Assembly (NCBI RefSeq): GCF_001039355.2
Contig: NW_019775602.1
Span: forward strand, 517,677-541,230
From: Lingula anatina
Taxonomy: Eukaryota; Brachiopoda; Lingulata; Lingulida; Lingulidae
Direction: 5' to 3'
DNA length: 23,554 nt
Under the pieces are notes generated by a model. It ran no database searches. It was not told where the DNA came from and saw only the letters and a list, made by a program, of their open reading frames with translations. The translations under genes and the position numbers were made by a program. Positions 22,501-23,554 of this stretch are shown here, piece by piece. The first letter of the stretch is position 1. Every line of letters begins with the position of its first letter.

Positions 22501-22554
22501 GGAAAGTATATTATTGCGCATATTCCGCTGGGTACATATGCAAGATGCCAAAAG
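10176..22554 (+). CDS. Multi-CTLD C-type lectin (at least nine CTLDs, partial at 5' end and probably 3' end)
   Basis: 26 exons were assembled by hand: 10176-10329, 10559-10594, 10863-11033, 11409-11528, 11996-12106, 12431-12490, 12825-13004, 13233-13396, 13764-13943, 14621-14739, 15104-15252, 15465-15673, 15978-16111, 16792-17006, 17247-17291, 17524-17702, 18003-18073, 18440-18540, 18777-18914, 19388-19513, 19805-19947, 20130-20229, 20423-20667, 20907-21072, 21538-21798, 22387-22554. All introns are GT-AG, phases match at every junction, and the total is 3,745 bases with no stop. The product is a string of CTLDs with Pro/Thr linkers, as expected for a secreted or membrane glycan-binding protein. 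No signal peptide, ricin-type, fibronectin II or transmembrane segment is visible in the assembled part. It resembles mannose-receptor-like or other poly-CTLD proteins, but orthology cannot be claimed. Exon calls rest on splice consensus and domain fit, without transcripts. Confidence 0.9.
10863..12106 (+). CDS. CTLD2 (exons 10863-11033, 11409-11528, 11996-12106)
   Basis: This is a complete CTLD fold signature: CGLFWEDDPLSDFCYQF, WSEALLQCQHNGGELASV, FWLGASA (family WIGL), WIWSDGNPFAFLNW, then C...GSWLKEEC and GYVCKKK. All junctions are phase 1. Where other modules have GEPN, the sequence crosses an exon border as NWGAG then DMIESRSN, so the Ca2+-site-2 EPN loop is missing. WLKE replaces WND. 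Classical Ca2+-dependent sugar binding is therefore unlikely, and the domain may be structural or bind another ligand. Confidence 0.92.
11551..11700. repeat. ATCT and TC microsatellites in an intron
   Basis: An (ATCT)n run at about 11551-11576 is followed by CT/CCCT-rich sequence at about 11640-11700, inside the intron 11529-11995 of CTLD2. Confidence 0.95.
12239..12265. repeat. Poly(T) tract of 27 bases
   Basis: An uninterrupted T run lies in the intron 12107-12430. It could be the tail of a minus-strand retroposed copy, but no element is recognised next to it. Confidence 0.95.
12431..12490 (+). CDS. Linker exon between CTLD2 and CTLD3
   Basis: A 60-base phase 1-1 exon encodes a Thr/Pro-rich linker (NVSKATPIPVNTTTTPTTPG). 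It contains one NVS sequon and many likely O-glycosylation sites. Acceptor TTTTAG and donor GTAACA flank it. Confidence 0.85.
12825..13943 (+). CDS. CTLD3 (exons 12825-13004, 13233-13396, first part of 13764-13943)
   Basis: It reads CSGDWARFGRHCYKIF, WTSAKDTCRRQGGDLVSI, VWTGLND, FEWTDDS, then SREPNNHLGKELC, TGKWQDADC and LPYICKKP (last Cys at 13812-13814). It keeps EPN and W-Q-D-A-D, the pattern linked to mannose-type Ca2+-dependent binding in the mannose-binding protein family. The middle exon ends in phase 0, unlike most modules. The last exon continues past the CTLD into a short linker (ATIITSTDKVPPV) and the start of CTLD4. Confidence 0.92.
13190..13217. repeat. (TTTC)n microsatellite next to a splice acceptor
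   Basis: A TTTC tandem run ends about 15 bases before the acceptor of exon 13233-13396 and so forms its polypyrimidine tract. Confidence 0.9.
13875..15580 (+). CDS. CTLD4 (end of 13764-13943, 14621-14739, 15104-15252, first part of 15465-15673)
   Basis: The core reads GSCYIVSEKGASWSDARHTC, STGGTLLTI, YWIGLSNINDGIYVWDSD, VLFTNWDKKHTG, then DRCVV, TGKWSDRAC and IPFICEY. EPN is absent (DKKHTG in its place), though WSD resembles WND. The upstream Cys (13875-13877) is 31 residues from the next Cys. Other modules of this gene have about 8-12, so the N-terminal loop is unusually long, or one short exon or splice site is misplaced. Junction phases run 0, 2, 1. Confidence 0.85.
13944..14620. other. 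Large intron in the CTLD4 N-terminal region
   Basis: It is flanked by GAG/GTAAAT and CCGCCAG. A possible 27-base phase 0 mini-exon (KSAAVHWKY) lies at about 14010-14036 between TACAG and GTATGC, but I do not include it. A 101-codon frame crosses 13957-14262 without a recognisable domain. Confidence 0.5.
14101..14160. repeat. Short tandem repeat, 20-bp unit
   Basis: GCATTTTGGGAACTGGTTCG at 14101-14120 is followed by GCATTTTGGGAACTGGTGGG, then two shorter GGGAACTGGTGGGAGT-like units. The repeat lies within an intron. Confidence 0.85.
15281..15297. repeat. (TA)n microsatellite
   Basis: An alternating TA run sits shortly after the donor of exon 15104-15252. Confidence 0.9.
15581..17006 (+). CDS. 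Linker and CTLD5 (end of 15465-15673, 15978-16111, 16792-17006)
   Basis: A linker, TTTPAPTTPPPAK, precedes the first Cys at 15626. The domain reads CPNQYSFSEYGDFCYK, WFEAIAHCKMLGGELASF, YWIGLSR, YTWVDRTAVDFVYW, GEPNDHNGQESC, GRWYDSNC and SIICQF. EPN and a WND-like W-Y-D-S-N are present, so this is one of the best candidates for mannose-type binding. The first two introns are phases 0 and 2, and the domain ends in phase 1. Confidence 0.93.
17247..17291 (+). CDS. Linker exon between CTLD5 and CTLD6
   Basis: A 45-base phase 1-1 exon (DPIYNTKSTIRPTPG) lies between CTGCAG and GTAAAT. It is short and rich in Thr/Pro, matching the other linker exons in phase and composition. Confidence 0.8.
17524..18850 (+). 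CDS. CTLD6 (exons 17524-17702, 18003-18073, 18440-18540, first part of 18777-18914)
   Basis: It reads CGSDEKWRAHKDHCYFL, WHDARKYCMQNGGNLASV, LYWIGLNE, WSDGTPTNFISW, GEPNDFEGGEKC, then HWVDENC and KFICKR. EPN and WVDEN are intact, so it is a good candidate for sugar binding. It is the most finely divided module in the gene, spread over four exons with internal introns in phases 0, 2 and 1. Confidence 0.93.
18851..20229 (+). CDS. Linker and CTLD7 (end of 18777-18914, 19388-19513, 19805-19947, 20130-20229)
   Basis: A linker, SSTTATPTPTTPRTGT, precedes CPPGFEGPIG (first Cys at 18887), which is joined across an intron to NKCYFL. The usual GG.LASV is replaced by SNATLASV, with a sequon. FWIGLKK and YKWIDN follow, then GEPRGWDDC, GRWRVRDC and GYVCQA. 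EPR and W-R-V mean both sugar motifs have decayed. The exon 19805-19947 ends in phase 0. Confidence 0.9.
18942..19063. repeat. Fold-back element in an intron (12-bp inverted ends)
   Basis: TCTACCAGGGCC at 18942-18953 and GGCCCTGGTAGA at 19052-19063 are perfect inverted repeats 98 bases apart, inside the intron between the CTLD7 exons 18777-18914 and 19388-19513. The size and shape fit a small MITE. The target-site duplication was not resolved. Confidence 0.8.
20423..21072 (+). CDS. CTLD8 with N-terminal linker (exons 20423-20667, 20907-21072)
   Basis: The linker TVYPTPLPSLLPSH leads into CPLGYSSFGDACYQV, WEQAKTTC, DTLVSV, IWLGLTRKG, then AMYYWLDG, YINWESSEPTRGDKERC, GRWNDTDC and KAVCKR. A single intron (phase 0) splits it after the WLGL strand, a simpler layout than in CTLDs 2-7. 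EPT replaces EPN but WND is intact. The Asn of WND also lies in an N-D-T sequon, so glycosylation there could block the site. Confidence 0.92.
20763..20793. repeat. Two-copy direct repeat, 18-bp spacing
   Basis: AGGAAACGATTTG occurs at 20763-20775 and again at 20781-20793 in the CTLD8 intron. Confidence 0.85.
21538..22554 (+). CDS. CTLD9 with N-terminal linker (exons 21538-21798, 22387-22554)
   Basis: The linker TPPSTVVNPPGT leads into CFDDKHWFGFGAYCYLI, WATANFDCYKHGASLASV, LWLGLWRKPDG, FVWHDKTPFNYANW, DGEPSTEARKEC, GKWKVYYC and GYICKM. EPS and W-K-V replace EPN and WND, so Ca2+-dependent sugar binding is doubtful. The second exon ends in phase 1, as modules do here, meaning that more coding sequence must follow. 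It has one internal intron (phase 1), at a position just before the W.D strand. Confidence 0.92.
21799..22386. other. CTLD9 intron with a GC-rich hairpin
   Basis: The intron holds GGGTCGGTCGAT (22010-22021) and ATCGGCCGACCC (22035-22046). These pair over 12 positions with one G-T wobble and a short loop. The surrounding 21850-22210 is rich in GGT/CGG words such as GGTTGG, GGTCGG and TTGGTC, and looks like degenerate simple sequence. No exon is seen. Confidence 0.7.
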
Positions 22555-22627
22555 GTAGCCGGGATTTCCAACCATTGTTTTTATGTACAGACACAGATTT
22601 GTCTGTACATATTGCCATCACCTGCGT

Positions 22628-22682
22628 CTGTCGTCGCCGTCGTCGCCGATGGTGATGCCGATGCCGATGCCGATGCCGATGC
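22628..22682. repeat. CGTCGC and GATGCC short tandem repeats
   Basis: A TCGTCGCCG run is followed by at least four GATGCC copies, just downstream of the last confident lectin exon. The plus-strand frame over it (ADADADADA) is repeat-derived. Confidence 0.9.
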
Positions 22683-22739
22683 TGTGCACTTTCCTTGTAA
22701 ACACGATAAGTGGAACACAGTTTTATTTTTTGCTTTTAT

Positions 22740-22985
22740 ATTTACAGAGCTGATGAATATTCATAAAACGCCGGTCAAGTTCAAAAATCAGCATGATCGG
22801 GCCAAATTATAGTAGAAGTTATACTGTTTTTTCACTTTTCAGCATATATGCAACGCTGTAAACACATTTTAAGGAAAACCGTTAGGCCAATTGTCATTAA
22901 ACTCACAGGAGTGGTCAATCTTACTAAAACGCAGGTTGAGTTTGAAAATCAGCATAATCAGGCCATTATTTTAGAAGTTATGCTG
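22740..22985. repeat. Two-copy tandem repeat, about 161 bp apart
   Basis: Sequence around 22740-22850 recurs around 22901-23000. Shared words include AAAACGC, AATCAGCAT, AGAAGTTAT and CTGTTTTTTCAC. Each copy carries a CAG acceptor-like site (ending at 22747 and 22908) followed by an open frame in the phase needed to continue the lectin gene. In copy 1 that frame is 22748-22812 with a TAG stop, and in copy 2 it runs to 23042. They could be alternative terminal exons, but the evidence is weak. Confidence 0.7.
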
Positions 22986-22989
22986 TTTT

Positions 22990-23554
22990 TTCACATTTCC
23001 TCAGATTCAGTTCTTAGGCATGTTAACAGTCTTATTATTTAACTAATAAGATACATAAAAGTGTTTGTTTGACAGTTCCTGCATCTTTACAACATTGTTA
23101 GTTGATTATGTAAAATGATGGTAAACTTGTTATCGTGTATTGTGTAATAAAGTGTCAAAAATGGAAATAAACTCATATCATTGCAGTTTGTCATATTCAA
23201 TAATTCATTATGTTCAGAATCTCAGAATGGAAGAAATTGGACATTTTACACTATTCTATTGATATTTTTCCCATCTCATCAATTTTCTTAGTTGATCATA
23301 TAAAAATGGCAGTAAACTGTTAATTTTGTTTTGTGTAAAAAAATTGTTAAAAATGGGAAAAAACCCATTTCAGAACAGTGCTGTCTTGTTTCACATTTCT
23401 ACAGATTCAGTTCTTAGGCATGTTAACAGTCTCATTATTGAACTAATAAGATACGTAAAAGTGTTTGTTTGACATTTCCTTCATCTTTACAACATTGTTA
23501 GTTGATTATGTAAAAGTGATGGTAAACTTGTTATCGTGTATTGTGTAATAAAGT
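22990..23554. repeat. Tandem repeat, about 400-bp period, running off the window
   Basis: About 22991-23153 recurs at about 23391-23554 with few differences. Shared words include AGATTCAGTTCTTAGGCATG and TGTGTAATAAAGT. A more diverged half-unit at about 23290-23372 resembles 23098-23187, so the basic unit may be near 200 bp. AATAAA hexamers recur at 23146 and 23547. The window ends inside the array. Confidence 0.9.

Noticed and set aside
22690-22760. A hydrophobic reading (NTVLFFAFIFTEL) that looks like a transmembrane segment after CTLD9
   Set aside because: It is not in an exon supported by splice sites in the right phase; the T-rich run is better read as the polypyrimidine tract before the AG at 22746-22747.

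Overview
The window is animal nuclear DNA: AT-rich, intron-bearing, full of microsatellites, fold-back repeats and decayed transposons. It resembles a marine invertebrate genome (mollusc or other lophotrochozoan; lancelet is not excluded), but the sequence alone does not fix the species. No RNA gene, CRISPR array or bacterial-type operon was seen.

Layout. 1-2390: AT-rich spacer with TC and CA microsatellites and one unassigned minus-strand ORF. 2390-2690: a broken Tc1/mariner-type transposase relic (minus strand); a short second copy of its 3' end lies at 4155-4231. 3414-3857: another unassigned minus-strand ORF. 4232-5212: a frameshifted relic of a non-LTR retrotransposon reverse transcriptase (minus strand), directly abutting the second Tc1 piece. 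5922-7293: a complete-looking two-exon minus-strand gene for a type II membrane glycosyltransferase of the GT15 (Kre2/Mnt1/Ktr) alpha-mannosyltransferase family. 7294-10175: no gene recognised, but several hairpins, a diverged tandem repeat of about 93 bp and a 97-bp palindrome.

10176-22554 (plus strand): the main gene, which I assembled by hand as 26 exons with GT-AG introns. It reads without interruption for 1,248 codons plus one base. It encodes nine C-type lectin-like domains (CTLDs), the first lacking its N-terminal half, separated by Pro/Thr-rich linkers. Module boundaries are almost all phase 1, but intron positions inside the CTLDs differ from module to module. CTLDs 3, 5 and 6 keep the EPN mannose-type motif, CTLD8 has EPT with an intact WND, and CTLDs 2, 4, 7 and 9 have lost one or both Ca2+/sugar motifs. 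Neither the 5' end (signal peptide, first half of CTLD1) nor a secure 3' end was found, so the gene probably continues beyond what is recognisable here.

22740-23554: tandemly repeated DNA (about 161-bp and about 400-bp periods) running to the window edge.

The two genes share a glycan theme, one building and one probably reading mannose-type sugars, but nothing in the sequence shows that they work together.
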